Assembly: GCA_001054945.1 (NCBI GenBank)
Contig: JVKJ01000002.1
Coordinates: forward strand, 62,001 to 126,000
DNA length: 64,000 nucleotides
From: Corynebacterium falsenii
GTDB lineage: Bacteria > Actinomycetota > Actinomycetes > Mycobacteriales > Mycobacteriaceae
Direction of reading: 5' to 3'
Numbering within the stretch: the stretch's first letter is position 1; every line of letters starts with the position of its first letter. This document shows positions 18,609 through 28,600 of the stretch, one piece after another. The position numbers and the translations under genes are program-made. The notes under the pieces were generated by a model. It worked only from the letters and a program-made list of their open reading frames with translations. It was not told the origin of the DNA and did not search any database.

Positions 18609-20723
18609 ATGGGTCTCAAGGGCCGCAACCTGCTGCAGAAGTTGGATTTTACGTCCAGCCGTTCCCACCGCACCTGCGTGTACAAGTGTGGCGACGCGTG
18701 TTTCAAGCCAGTGCCGAACCAGTCCGGCAACGAGTACTTCGGGGACCTGGTTCGCCGCGAGTTTTCCCGCCGCTCCGCGCTGCGGGCGGGCGGTGCTGCC
18801 ACTGTGGCGCTGGGCGGCGCAAGCTTCCTGGCTGCCTGCAATGACAGCGCATCCCAGGGCGATTCTTCCGCTTCTGGTTCCGCATCCGGGGCGGCCACCG
18901 GTTCCTCAGAGGCCTCCAAGGACGTGGCAACCCCGAAGGGCTTGAACTTCGAAATGGTCAAGCCCAACACGGAGGACAAGGTCGTGGTTCCGAAGGGATA
19001 CTCCTCCGACGTGGTGATCCGCTGGGGAGACCCGGTGGAAGAGGGCGCGGGCGAATGGTCCGTAGATAACCAGAACGTGGAGGACGCTAAGAAGCAGTAC
19101 GGCTTCAACTGCGACTACGCAGCACTGCTGCCCATCGATGGCGAGAAGAACCACTTCCTGCTGGTCTCCAACCACGAATACACCACGCCGCAGCAGATGT
19201 TTAAGGGATACAGCGCGGACAACCCGACCGAAGAGCAGGCCTTCATCGAGATGGCGAGCCACGGCATGACCGTCGTCGAGGTCGAGGGCAACGACAAGGA
19301 CGGCAAGCTCAAGCCAGTAATGGGCAAGTACAACCGCCGCATCCACGGCCACACGATCTTCGAGATCAAGGGCCCCCTGGCCGGCGACGACCGGATGAAG
19401 ACCACCAAGGACCCTGAGGGCCGCAAGGTCGAGGGCACCTTCAACAACTGCTCTGGCGGAGTGACCCCCTGGGGCACCGTCCTGTCCGGCGAAGAGAACG
19501 TGGACCAGCTGTTCGCTGGCGGCGGCGACGTCAAGGACGAGGATCTGAAGAAGAAGTTCAAGCGCTACGGCATGGAAGATCCAGAGACCGCCCGCAAGTG
19601 GGAGCGCTTCGAGGATCGCTGGGACATCCGGAAGGAGCCCAACGAGCCCAACCGCCATAACTGGGTCGTGGAGATCAATCCGTGGGATAAGGAGAGCACC
19701 CCGGTCAAGCACACCGCCATGGGTCGCTTCAAGCACGAGGCAGCCAATGTGCACGTCACCGGCGACGGCACCGTGGTGGCCTACTCCGGCGATGACTCCC
19801 GCTTCGAGTACCTGTACAAGTTCATCTCCTCCCGCAAGATCCGCTCCGGCAACTCCCCTGAAGACCGCGCCGAGAACATGAAGATCCTGGATGAGGGCAC
19901 TCTGTACGTCGCGAAGTTCGAAGGCAATTCCAAGGACTTCAAGGCAGGCACGCTGCCGGAGGACGGCAAGTTCGACGGCACCGGTGAGTGGAAGAAGCTG
20001 GCCACCGCCAAGGCCGACGGCACTGCAGAGTCCCACGTGGACGGCATGTCCGCCGAGGACGTCTTCCTGTACACCCGCTTTGCCGCTGACAAGGTGGGCG
20101 CCACGGAGATGGACCGCCCGGAGGATGTGGAGCCACACCCGACCAATGGCAAGGTGTACGCAGCGCTCACCAACAACTCCTACCGCGGCGCTGCCCGCCC
20201 GGGTAAGCACGATGCGGATGTCGCCGAGTGGGCTCCCATCAAGGAAAACAAGAACGGCATGATCCTCGAGATGGAGGATGACTTCAGCGGCGAGAAGTTC
20301 ACCTGGAACCTGCTGCTGGTCTGCGGCGACCCGAAGGCTGCCGAGACCTACTTCGGCGGATTCGACAAGTCCAAGGTCTCCCCGATCTCCTGCCCGGACA
20401 ATGTCGCATTCGACTCCTTCGGCAACCTCTGGATCTCCACCGACGGCAACGCCCTGAAGTCCAACGATGGTCTGTTCGCCGTTGCCCTCGAGGGCGAGGC
20501 TCGCGGAATGACGAAGCAGTTCCTCACCGTGCCTAAGAAGGCCGAGACCTGTGGCCCGCTGGTTTTCGAAAAGCGCGTGCTGGTCAACGTGCAGCACCCA
20601 GGTGAGGATGAGGAAGCCTCCGTCGAGACCACCTCCTCTCACTGGCCCGACGGCGGCAACTCTCTTGCTCGCCCGTCCACCGTGGTGGCGTGGAAGGATG
20701 ACTTCACCACGATCGGCGAGTAA
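18609..20723 (+). CDS. PhoX-family (DUF839) secreted phosphatase
   Basis: 704 residues. A twin-arginine signal, REFSRRSALRAGGAATVALG, lies near residue 55, preceded by an unusually long N-region of about 50 residues. The lipobox-like LAAC follows, then a Ser/Gly-rich linker (about 85-110). So it is probably a folded lipoprotein exported by Tat. The body has the PhoX features SNHEYTTP, NNCSGGVTPWGTVLSGEEN, FKHEAANVHVTGDGTVVAYSGDD (split here), DRPEDVEPHP and SCPDNVAFDSFGNLWISTDG, which hold the Ca/Fe cofactor in known PhoX enzymes. It hydrolyses phosphomonoesters outside the cell. ATG 18609 follows GAGGAGAG. A strong bidirectional terminator follows. Phosphate regulation is likely but not shown. 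Confidence 0.9.
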   Translation: MGLKGRNLLQKLDFTSSRSHRTCVYKCGDACFKPVPNQSGNEYFGDLVRREFSRRSALRAGGAATVALGGASFLAACNDSASQGDSSASGSASGAATGSSEASKDVATPKGLNFEMVKPNTEDKVVVPKGYSSDVVIRWGDPVEEGAGEWSVDNQNVEDAKKQYGFNCDYAALLPIDGEKNHFLLVSNHEYTTPQQMFKGYSADNPTEEQAFIEMASHGMTVVEVEGNDKDGKLKPVMGKYNRRIHGHTIFEIKGPLAGDDRMKTTKDPEGRKVEGTFNNCSGGVTPWGTVLSGEENVDQLFAGGGDVKDEDLKKKFKRYGMEDPETARKWERFEDRWDIRKEPNEPNRHNWVVEINPWDKESTPVKHTAMGRFKHEAANVHVTGDGTVVAYSGDDSRFEYLYKFISSRKIRSGNSPEDRAENMKILDEGTLYVAKFEGNSKDFKAGTLPEDGKFDGTGEWKKLATAKADGTAESHVDGMSAEDVFLYTRFAADKVGATEMDRPEDVEPHPTNGKVYAALTNNSYRGAARPGKHDADVAEWAPIKENKNGMILEMEDDFSGEKFTWNLLLVCGDPKAAETYFGGFDKSKVSPISCPDNVAFDSFGNLWISTDGNALKSNDGLFAVALEGEARGMTKQFLTVPKKAETCGPLVFEKRVLVNVQHPGEDEEASVETTSSHWPDGGNSLARPSTVVAWKDDFTTIGE

Positions 20724-20757
20724 TTGCCGTGAGCGCGCAATCCCCCGCGCGTCACTA

Positions 20758-20786
20758 ATAAGGCCGGGCTATCTGCCCGGCCTTAT
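20758..20786. terminator. Bidirectional terminator
   Basis: Perfect 12-base stem ATAAGGCCGGGC / GCCCGGCCTTAT with a 5-base loop lies between the convergent PhoX-like and MFS genes. A second GC-rich hairpin (GTGA...GCGC / GCGCGTCAC, 20729-20754) precedes it. Confidence 0.85.
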
Positions 20787-20811
20787 CCGTCTCCGCTACC
20801 ACGACGAAAAC

Positions 20812-22026
20812 TCACGCTGCAGCGCGCGCCCGTCGCCTACTGCCAGTCATGAGGCGCAACGCAAGGAGCAGCGCCACCGCGTACAAACCGATCAGCCACC
20901 CCACCAATGTGGCCCACCCCATGTGGAAGAAGTACCCGGAGACCCACCCCACCACGGAAGAGCCCACGTAATACAGCAGCATGTACATGCTGGATGCCTC
21001 CGCGCGGTCGTGCGTCGCCACCGCGCCTACCCAGCCGCTGGCCACGGAGTGCGCCGCAAAGAAGGAGGCAGTAAAGACCAGCGTGGCCACAATCGCCAGG
21101 GGCAGCCAGCTCACCAGCAGGCCGCAGAGCCCAATCAGGGCCATCACCACACACCCCACCAGCACTTTCCCCCGCCCCCAGCGCCTGACAAAGTTCCCCG
21201 CCCTCGCGGACGACCACGTCCCCGACAAGTACAGCACAAACACCAGCGCAGCCACGGACGGCGCCAACCCGAAATCCTCCGTCAGCCGGAACCCCAGGTA
21301 GTTGTACAGGGACACAAACCCGCCCATGAACAGAAATGCCAGGGCGAACAGCTTCACCAGCCGAGGTTCTGCCAGGTGACTGCGCAGGGCCCGGAGCTCG
21401 TGCCCCACGGTGATCCGCTTCGCTTCAAAATTTTGGGACGCCGGCATCTTCCACGCCGTCAGCACACCGGTGCCAATGGCGAACGCCGCGCTACAGACCA
21501 GCGCGACCCGCCAGGAAGCCACCTCCAGGACCACGCCTGGAATCAAACGTCCAGACAGTCCGCCCAGGGATGTCCCGGCCACGTACATACCCATCACCTT
21601 GGGCAGGTACTCCGGCGCCACCTCCTCGGCCAAGTAGACCATCGCCACCGCAGGCACCCCAGCGACGGCGATGCCTTGGATCGCCCGCAGCGCAATGAGG
21701 CTTTCGGCAGAGGGCGCGATGGCCAGCAGGAGGCTCATCAGGGTCGCGCAGATGATCGAATACTGCATCACGCGCCGGCGTCCCCACCTTTCGGAGGCGA
21801 TGCCCACCGGAATGAGTGACAGCGCCAGCGCCCCCGTCGTCGCGGAGACGGTGAGCGCTGCGATAGAGGGGCTCACTCCAAACTCGGCGGAGATGTCCGG
21901 AAGGATGGCCTGCGTGGCGTAGAGGGCATTGAAGGATGCGAGACCAGCGCACACAGCAGCCAGCACCGCAGACCGATAGCCCTTGTCTTTGGGGGTCATG
22001 CCTGTGTGGGGCGCTGAGTGGGACAT
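20812..22026 (-). CDS. MFS transporter
   Basis: 404 residues with 12 predicted membrane segments. The motif A-like loop GIASERWGRRRVMQY lies between segments 2 and 3, and AIQGIAVAGVPAVAMVYLAEEV matches the drug:H+ antiporter-type segment 4-5 region. The AraJ/YnfM-like arrangement suggests export of a small amphipathic compound; the substrate is unknown. It lies 36 bases downstream of the acyl-AMP ligase gene on the same strand, so it could export or handle a product of that enzyme. The annotated ATG has AGGAG 13 bases upstream; ATG 21999 is an alternative. Confidence 0.85.
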   Translation of the reverse strand: MSHSAPHTGMTPKDKGYRSAVLAAVCAGLASFNALYATQAILPDISAEFGVSPSIAALTVSATTGALALSLIPVGIASERWGRRRVMQYSIICATLMSLLLAIAPSAESLIALRAIQGIAVAGVPAVAMVYLAEEVAPEYLPKVMGMYVAGTSLGGLSGRLIPGVVLEVASWRVALVCSAAFAIGTGVLTAWKMPASQNFEAKRITVGHELRALRSHLAEPRLVKLFALAFLFMGGFVSLYNYLGFRLTEDFGLAPSVAALVFVLYLSGTWSSARAGNFVRRWGRGKVLVGCVVMALIGLCGLLVSWLPLAIVATLVFTASFFAAHSVASGWVGAVATHDRAEASSMYMLLYYVGSSVVGWVSGYFFHMGWATLVGWLIGLYAVALLLALRLMTGSRRRARAAA

Positions 22027-22062
22027 GGAGGGTCATTCACTCCTCGTGAGTTCGTTGCGTAC

Positions 22063-23772
22063 TCATCCCATCGTAGGCAACAGGCGGGGCATAACTTTTC
22101 CGGTGGGGTTGCGCGGCAGGGAGTCCACAAACATCACGTCGCGGGGGACGGAGTGCTCGGCCAGGCCGTCGCGGACGGTGTTCTGAATCCCCTCCTTGGT
22201 GAGATTCCGGCCTTCCTCATTGTCGTCTCGAACAATCCACACAGCCAGGCGAGAGAAGGACTCCTCGTCCTCCACTCCCTTAACGTAGAGGTCGCGAATG
22301 CCCTCGACCGGCGCGAGGAGTTCCTCCACGGAGCGGGGATACACGTTCTCGCCGCCGACGATGATCATGTCGTCCGCGCGTCCCAGGCAGTAGAGCTTGC
22401 CATCCTCGTCCAGGTAGCCACGGTCGCCGATTTCCAGCAGGCCCTGCTTAATCACCATCTTGTCGCGGTCGCGCTCGTTGGTATAGCGGCGCATGGTTAG
22501 CGTGCCGCGACAGTAGATCTTCCCCGGGGTGTTCGGCGGCAAGACGTTGCCGTCGTCGTCCAAAATCTTGACGCGAATCCCGCGCACGGGGCGACCCGCG
22601 AGGGCGGGGTCCTGCGCAAGCTCCTCGGGGCTGGCGATCGCGCAGACGGAGTTTTCCGTGGAACCGTAGAAGTTGCAGACGACCGGCCCAAAGTAATCGA
22701 TGAGGTTCCGAACGAGGTCCTCGCTCATCGCATTGCCGGAGGAGACGATGAACTCCATCGGGGCGACATCGAAGTTGCCGGCGCGGGCGACTCGGAGCTG
22801 CTCCTTCATGAAGATCGGGGAGGTGATGATCGCCTGCGCCCGGTAGCGCTCCAAGTCCTCCATGGCCTGGTGCGGATCGAAGTGGCGACGAGCGATGACG
22901 GTGGCACGGTGGGCAAAGATGAGGTTAATGTTCGCCCAGCCCCAGGCGTGGAACATCGAGGCTGACTGCTGGACCACGATCTCCGCCTTCCAGGGAACCA
23001 TCGTGATCAGGTCCGCGAGCGGGGTGGGGATGACCGGGTCGCGGTGCAGGACACCTTTGGGGGTTCCGGACGTCCCGGAGCTCATGATGATGATGTTGCC
23101 CCGCTTGGGGAATGGGGACAGCTTGAGCTCCTTGGCAGAAGGAGCCTGGTCGATGAGCTGCTGCATGCCGGGCCACTGCGAGTTGGGAGCCTTCGGGTGG
23201 TCGAGGTCCTCCGAGTGGGCGATGATCACGTCACACTTGTCCCAATCGGCGGGCAGATGGCCGGCGAACTCCTCGTCGATGAAAAGTACGTCCAGGTTGT
23301 GTTCCTCGATCGAGTTCTTCAGCTGGGTGGGTGAGCTGGCGACGTTGAGGAGGTAGATGTGGGTTCCGGCGAACCCTTTGGCGGCGAGTGGGTAAATGAT
23401 GCCGCGGCCGTTTCGGGCCATGACGCCCATCCGGGCGCCCTTGCCGTGTCCACGCTGTGTGAGGGCTCGGGCGAGGGCGAGGACATCCGTTCGCAATTGG
23501 CGGTACGTGACCTCGCCGGAATCGTCGATGATGGCGGTGCGTTCCGGGGCCACTTCGGCGGCATACCAGGCTTGCCGGGAGGTGGTGAAGCCGTACTGGG
23601 CGATCCCGCGGACGAAGGCCACCTTTCCCTTGAGCCCACCATCTCTCACCACCGCGCCGGATTTGAGGACGGGGCCCACGCCGGTGGCGATGGCGTGCAC
23701 CTCAGCTTTCACGGCCTCCGCCGTGTGCTTGAGCGATGCCAATCGATCTTTCAGCGAACGTGTCCGTGCCAC
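22063..23772 (-). CDS. Acyl-CoA synthetase / acyl-AMP ligase (ANL family)
   Basis: 569 residues. IIIMSSGTSGTPKGVLHRDP is the P-loop-like adenylation motif, YGSTEN the second core motif, IGDRGYLDEDGKLYCLGRADDMIIVGGENVYP (in two parts) the hinge and C-terminal motif, and NPTGKV carries the catalytic lysine. It activates a carboxylic acid with ATP to acyl-AMP, then most likely to acyl-CoA (FadD type). A fatty-acid substrate is inferred from the lipid-rich neighbourhood. Start is GTG 23772 with AAGGAT upstream. The region upstream (23773-24004, 232 bases) holds no gene; a weak A/T-rich hairpin at 23960-23981 may terminate accD3. Confidence 0.87.
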   Translation of the reverse strand: MARTRSLKDRLASLKHTAEAVKAEVHAIATGVGPVLKSGAVVRDGGLKGKVAFVRGIAQYGFTTSRQAWYAAEVAPERTAIIDDSGEVTYRQLRTDVLALARALTQRGHGKGARMGVMARNGRGIIYPLAAKGFAGTHIYLLNVASSPTQLKNSIEEHNLDVLFIDEEFAGHLPADWDKCDVIIAHSEDLDHPKAPNSQWPGMQQLIDQAPSAKELKLSPFPKRGNIIIMSSGTSGTPKGVLHRDPVIPTPLADLITMVPWKAEIVVQQSASMFHAWGWANINLIFAHRATVIARRHFDPHQAMEDLERYRAQAIITSPIFMKEQLRVARAGNFDVAPMEFIVSSGNAMSEDLVRNLIDYFGPVVCNFYGSTENSVCAIASPEELAQDPALAGRPVRGIRVKILDDDGNVLPPNTPGKIYCRGTLTMRRYTNERDRDKMVIKQGLLEIGDRGYLDEDGKLYCLGRADDMIIVGGENVYPRSVEELLAPVEGIRDLYVKGVEDEESFSRLAVWIVRDDNEEGRNLTKEGIQNTVRDGLAEHSVPRDVMFVDSLPRNPTGKVMPRLLPTMG

Positions 23773-24004
23773 AGGCGATCATCCTTCACTACTCGGGGGG
23801 GTTGGGGTGGGTGTGGCCCAGGGCCAAAGGCGGCTGGGTCAGGTGCCGATTCGTGTGTAGTGGAGGGGCTGCGCGGAGGCGAGCGAAGAAACTCAGACCT
23901 CAACAGCCCCACCAATAACAGCTGATTACTCTAGCAACCTTGGGCTGAATTGTTTAGTAGATAAAAAGTTTTCCCTTTATCCCAGCACTGACCTCGCCGG
24001 CCGA

Positions 24005-25642
24005 TTACATCGGCGTGATGATGTGCTTCTTCTTCGGCACGATTTGCTGCTTGTCGCGCAGTTGACGCAATGCCTGCCGCAACCGCACGCGAGTCTCTTC
24101 TGGCACAATCACGCCATCCAAGTAACCACGCTCGGCAGCGACATAGGGGCTGGTCATGTTCGCGTTGTAGAAGTCCATGAACTTCTTCTTGGCGGCTGGG
24201 CGTTGCTCCTCAGGCATGGCCGCCAGAGCCTTGCCCTGCATCATGACGACAGCCGCCTCCGCGCCCATCACGGCAATCTGCGCGGTCGGCCAAGCGAGGT
24301 TCATATCAGCTGACATGTTCTTAGACCCCATGACTGCATAGCCGCCGCCAAATGCCTTGCGCACCACCACGGTCACCTTGGGTACGGTCGCCTCCACCAG
24401 CGCAAAGCCTAACTTCGCGCCGCGGTGAATCAGGCCGGCCTTCTCCTGTTCCAGCCCGGGCATGTAGCCCGGCGTATCCGTGACAAACACCAGAGGAATG
24501 TTGTAGGCATCGCAAATCCGCACAAAACGGGCGGCCTTGTCCGCTGCGTCGGCATCGAGGCACCCCGCCAGCACCATTGGCTGGTTCGCGATCACGCCGA
24601 CCGTGTGCCCGTCCACTCGAGCAAAGGCGGTCACGACGTTTTGGCCGTATTCGTCCTGAATCTCCAGCACATTGTCATCGTCGAAGATGCGCGTCAGCAC
24701 CTCCATGATGTCGTAGCCCGCGTTGGGATCATCGGGGATGATGCTGTTCAGTTCACGATCGCGCTCGGTGAGCTCGTCACCGAGCGCCCAGAATTCCTCC
24801 GTCTCGTCGAAGGCGGTGTTCGGCAGAAAGTCGATCAGGTCCTTCACGTAGTTGAAGGCAGCTTCCTCGCTGACGGCCACATGGGCAATGTTGCCGTTGC
24901 GCGCCTGAACGCGGGCACCACCGAGCTCTTCCATGGTCACCTTCTCGCCGGTCACGGACTCGATGACCTGCGGACCGGTGACGAACATTTGGGTGCGCCC
25001 ATCCACCGCGATCACAAAGTCCGTCGTCGCTGGCGCATACACTGCGCCGCCGGCGGAGGGCCCCAGCAGAACCGAGATCTGCGGGCACTGACCGGACAGG
25101 GGGAGCTGCCGACGGGCGATTTCCGCGTACATCGCCAGGGACGTCACCGCGTCTTGAATACGCGCGCCACCGGAATCGTTAATGCCGACGATCGGACATC
25201 CGATGCGCATCGCCATGTCCATGACCTCGATGACCTTCTTACCGAAGGTCTCGCCCACAGAACCGCCGTAAACGGACTTGTCGTGGGCGTAGACGGCAAT
25301 CGTGCGCCCATTGACCTGCCCGTAGCCAGTCACCACACCATCGCCATACGGGGCTTCCTCGTCCCCCGGTGTCTGCCCCAGCGCGCCGATCTCGAAGAAC
25401 GTTCCCTCGTCCAGCAGGGAATCGATGCGCTGCCGGGGCGTGGTCAGCCCCGCCTCGTCGCGCTTGGCCTTAGCTCGCTCCGAGCCCGGGTCTTGGGCTT
25501 TCTCCAGGCGACGGCGCAGCTCTGCCAGCTTCCCCGCCGTGGTGGCCTTTTCTGCCTCGGCGACGTGCTGCTGCGTCTGCTCGCTGTCAGCGCTGGGCTG
25601 ACCACTTGCTTTCTGCTCGCTATTGTCCTGCGAATCAGTCAC
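24005..25642 (-). CDS. accD3: Acyl-CoA carboxylase beta subunit for mycolate synthesis
   Basis: 545 residues with both carboxyltransferase halves. GINDSGGARIQDAV forms the N-terminal oxyanion loop, and GQCPQISVLLGPSAGGAVYAPA and VTDTPGYMPGLEQE / GGGYAVMGSK form the C-terminal one. It carries a ~45-residue charged leader. In Corynebacterineae AccD3 (AccD4 in mycobacteria) works with AccA3, AccD2 and AccE to carboxylate the long acyl chain that Pks13 condenses. It follows pks13 by 25 bases, the conserved arrangement, which is the main reason for choosing AccD3 over propionyl-CoA carboxylase-type paralogues. Confidence 0.93.
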   Translation of the reverse strand: MTDSQDNSEQKASGQPSADSEQTQQHVAEAEKATTAGKLAELRRRLEKAQDPGSERAKAKRDEAGLTTPRQRIDSLLDEGTFFEIGALGQTPGDEEAPYGDGVVTGYGQVNGRTIAVYAHDKSVYGGSVGETFGKKVIEVMDMAMRIGCPIVGINDSGGARIQDAVTSLAMYAEIARRQLPLSGQCPQISVLLGPSAGGAVYAPATTDFVIAVDGRTQMFVTGPQVIESVTGEKVTMEELGGARVQARNGNIAHVAVSEEAAFNYVKDLIDFLPNTAFDETEEFWALGDELTERDRELNSIIPDDPNAGYDIMEVLTRIFDDDNVLEIQDEYGQNVVTAFARVDGHTVGVIANQPMVLAGCLDADAADKAARFVRICDAYNIPLVFVTDTPGYMPGLEQEKAGLIHRGAKLGFALVEATVPKVTVVVRKAFGGGYAVMGSKNMSADMNLAWPTAQIAVMGAEAAVVMMQGKALAAMPEEQRPAAKKKFMDFYNANMTSPYVAAERGYLDGVIVPEETRVRLRQALRQLRDKQQIVPKKKHIITPM

Positions 25643-25667
25643 GCCACGCTCTCCCTACTGCTCCGAT

Positions 25668-28600
25668 TCATCCGAGTCGCTTTCCATCTTGGTCGATCAA
25701 CTGCGCAATGTGCGTACCGACCTTGCCGATCTCCGGCTCGTCCACGATGGACAGGTGATCGCCCTTCAACTGCACGATCTCCAGGTCCTTGACACGTCCA
25801 GCCCAGCCGCCATCGGGCGCAACCTCGTGGTAGGCAGGCTCCAGCTCCAGGGCCCCGTCGTGCATCCGCTCCGCACGGAACAGAGTTACGGGCACCTCCA
25901 CCTCCGACCATCGGGAGAAGTCCAGGGTGTCCAGGATCCGGTTGTCCACGAAGCTGGCTCGCTGGTGCTCCAGCACCCCGGCGGGCAGTCCCAGACCGGC
26001 CAGCTCAGGGCTGGTCAGCATCTGCTGGAACATCGCCATCATCACCTGCTCGCCCTGCTGGTCCAGCAATTCGTGCGGCACCTCAAACTCCAGGCCATAG
26101 GTCTTGTTGGCAAAGTTGGCGTACCGATCCCACCGGGCGTGCATCTCCTCGTTGGTATCCGGTGCCGGGTGTTTCGGTTGCACTGTATCCAGCAGGACGA
26201 TTCGCTCGATTGCTGGCACCTCCGTGCCACCCTCGCCGTTGCCATCGCCCTTGCCATGGCCGCCGTGGTCACGCTTCTGCGTCAGCTGAGCGGCCACCTC
26301 ATAGGCCAGTGCCCCGCCGAAGGACCAGCCGCCCAGCACAATCGGCCGACCATCGGACAGCTCGATGATCTCGTCCAGGTAGTTCGCGGCGCGATCGCTC
26401 AGCTCGCCTTCCAGCCTTTCCACGCCGTACACGGGCACGTCCGCCGGCAGCCGGCGAGTCAGTGGCTGGTAGACCACGCTGGAACCGCCCGCCGGGTGGA
26501 AGAGGAACACAGATGGCTTCTCCGACCCCTCGGGGCGGGCGCGCAGCACGCGGATGTTGCCTTCTACCTCGGCTTCCATGCTTTCGCGCACGAGGTCCGC
26601 GAGGGGTTCCAGGGTCTCGGCCGCCAAGACGTCCTTCGCGGTGATCTCGCCGCCGGAACGCTCGCTCAACCGGGTCGCCAGCTGCTCCGCTTTGTCCTCA
26701 CTGATGGTGGGGAGCTCACTGGTCACGCCGGGCGCAGCCTGGCCGTTCACGCCGGCCCACGCTGCGAAGACCAATCGCTCGGAGGCATCGCGGGGGGCCA
26801 CTCCCCCGGCTTTCGCTCGGTAGGTCTCGCCGTCAGCCGTGGTCGTCGCGCCAGCGCCGTCCGCGGCAGTGTCACCCTCAGAAGGCGCTTCGGTCGCTTC
26901 CTTGGAGACACCACCGGGGCCGCCCGCCACCCCGTGGCGGTCGGCGACCATGCGCTCCACCATCGAAATCACGTCATTGACCGAGCCGTCACGCAGCGTC
27001 TGGACCTGAAGCGGCGGAATGTCAAAGTCGTGCTCCACCCGGTTCTTGATGCGCATGCCCATCAGGGAATCCAAACCGAGGTCGATGAGGGGAAGCTCGC
27101 CCGGCAGATCGTCCGCGTCATAACCCATGGACTCGGAGACGATCGAGCGCAGGCGGTCACTGACAGATTGCCCGGAATCGGGCGACCAGCGCATCGAATT
27201 CTCGTCTGTCTCGGGAGAAACAGCCTGCGTGGTTGGTGCGGCGGGAGCCGGGGCGGTGGCGTCCCCACCCTGTGCGGTTGTCCCCAGTGACCCCAACGTG
27301 GTGGCGAAGGCCTCCCCGAGCACGGGCATGTCGGTCAGGGCTCGGGCGTCATAGACCGTGAGAGCCCAGCCTCCCAGCGAGCGGGAGGCGACCGTCGTCA
27401 ACTCACCGGAAGCGGGCAGCGGGGCGTGCTCCTCGTGCGCGACCAGCGTGGCGCTCGGCGAAAGTTCCGCCGCGGCGGCCTCCACCAGCGCGTCGAAAGA
27501 GGGCACCATATCCGCCGTGGTGGAGAACGCCACACGGCCGTCTGGCAGGTTGACCCGCGTACCGGGTAGATCCCCGGTGCCCCCGCTGGAGGGACGAGCG
27601 TTGGTCCAGAAGCGCTGGTTGTTCCACCGCACTCCGGGGACCTCGGCCTTGGTGCCCGGCCCCACCAGTGCGGCGAGGTCCAAGTCTTCTCCGCGGACGT
27701 AGAGCTCCGCCAGCGCAGAGTAGAAGGTCTCCAAGGCGGGTTCTTTGCGCTTCAGCAGGGGCATCATCGTGGATTCACCCGCATCGTGGGCGAAGGCGAC
27801 CTGCATGAGCGGCATGAGGGCAACGGGGTTGGCCGCGATCTCAAGGAACGTGCGATAGCCGTCGTCGAACTGCTTGCCGGTAGCCTCCGCGAGCCACACG
27901 GGCTGGCGAGTGCACCGAACGAAGTAATCGGCATCGTGGACCATCTCGCCGGGCTGATACACCGTGCCGCGGTCCACAGTGGAGTACAGGGGTGTGTGGA
28001 TCGGCTGAGCTGCCACGTCGGCGATCTCGAAGTGCAATTCGCCGAGGATCGGATCGAGCATGGACGTGTGCCCAGCCCCCTTGACCTTCAGCTGGCGGGC
28101 GAACTTGCCTTCGGCTTCCAAGTGAGCGACGAGCTTTTCCACCGGCTCGCGCGGGCCGCCCACGGTGGTCATTCCCGGCGCGGCATAGACGGCGGGCTCA
28201 ACCTTGCTGAATTCCGGGTGCTCCTTCGTAAAGGCGGCGAGTTCTTCCACACCGAATTCCACGGCGGCCATCGCTCCCTGTTGGTCCTCGGGAAGCATGG
28301 ATTCCGCCTCGCCCATCAGGCGGGAACGGTGGCAGGCCACCAGCATGGTGTGCTCCAGAGACAGGCCGCCGACCGCGTACGCCGCGGCGATCTCGCCCAT
28401 GGACTGGCCAACCACGGCCGCTGGCTTCAGGCCCAGCCGGTGAAGCAGGTCGGTCAGTGCCACCTGGATGGCGGTGATGGAGACCTGAGCAGATTCTGTA
28501 TCGAAGTTCTGCTCGTCATCCAGCACCTTCTCCACGACCGACCAGCCGGATTCGCGCTGCACGATCTCATCGGCAGCCCGGAGGCGCTCCGCGAAGAAAG

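Noticed and set aside
18906-20642. 578-codon open frame antisense to the PhoX-like phosphatase
   Set aside because: Shadow of a clear PhoX gene, with low-complexity Gly/Val/Leu/His-rich product and no domain.
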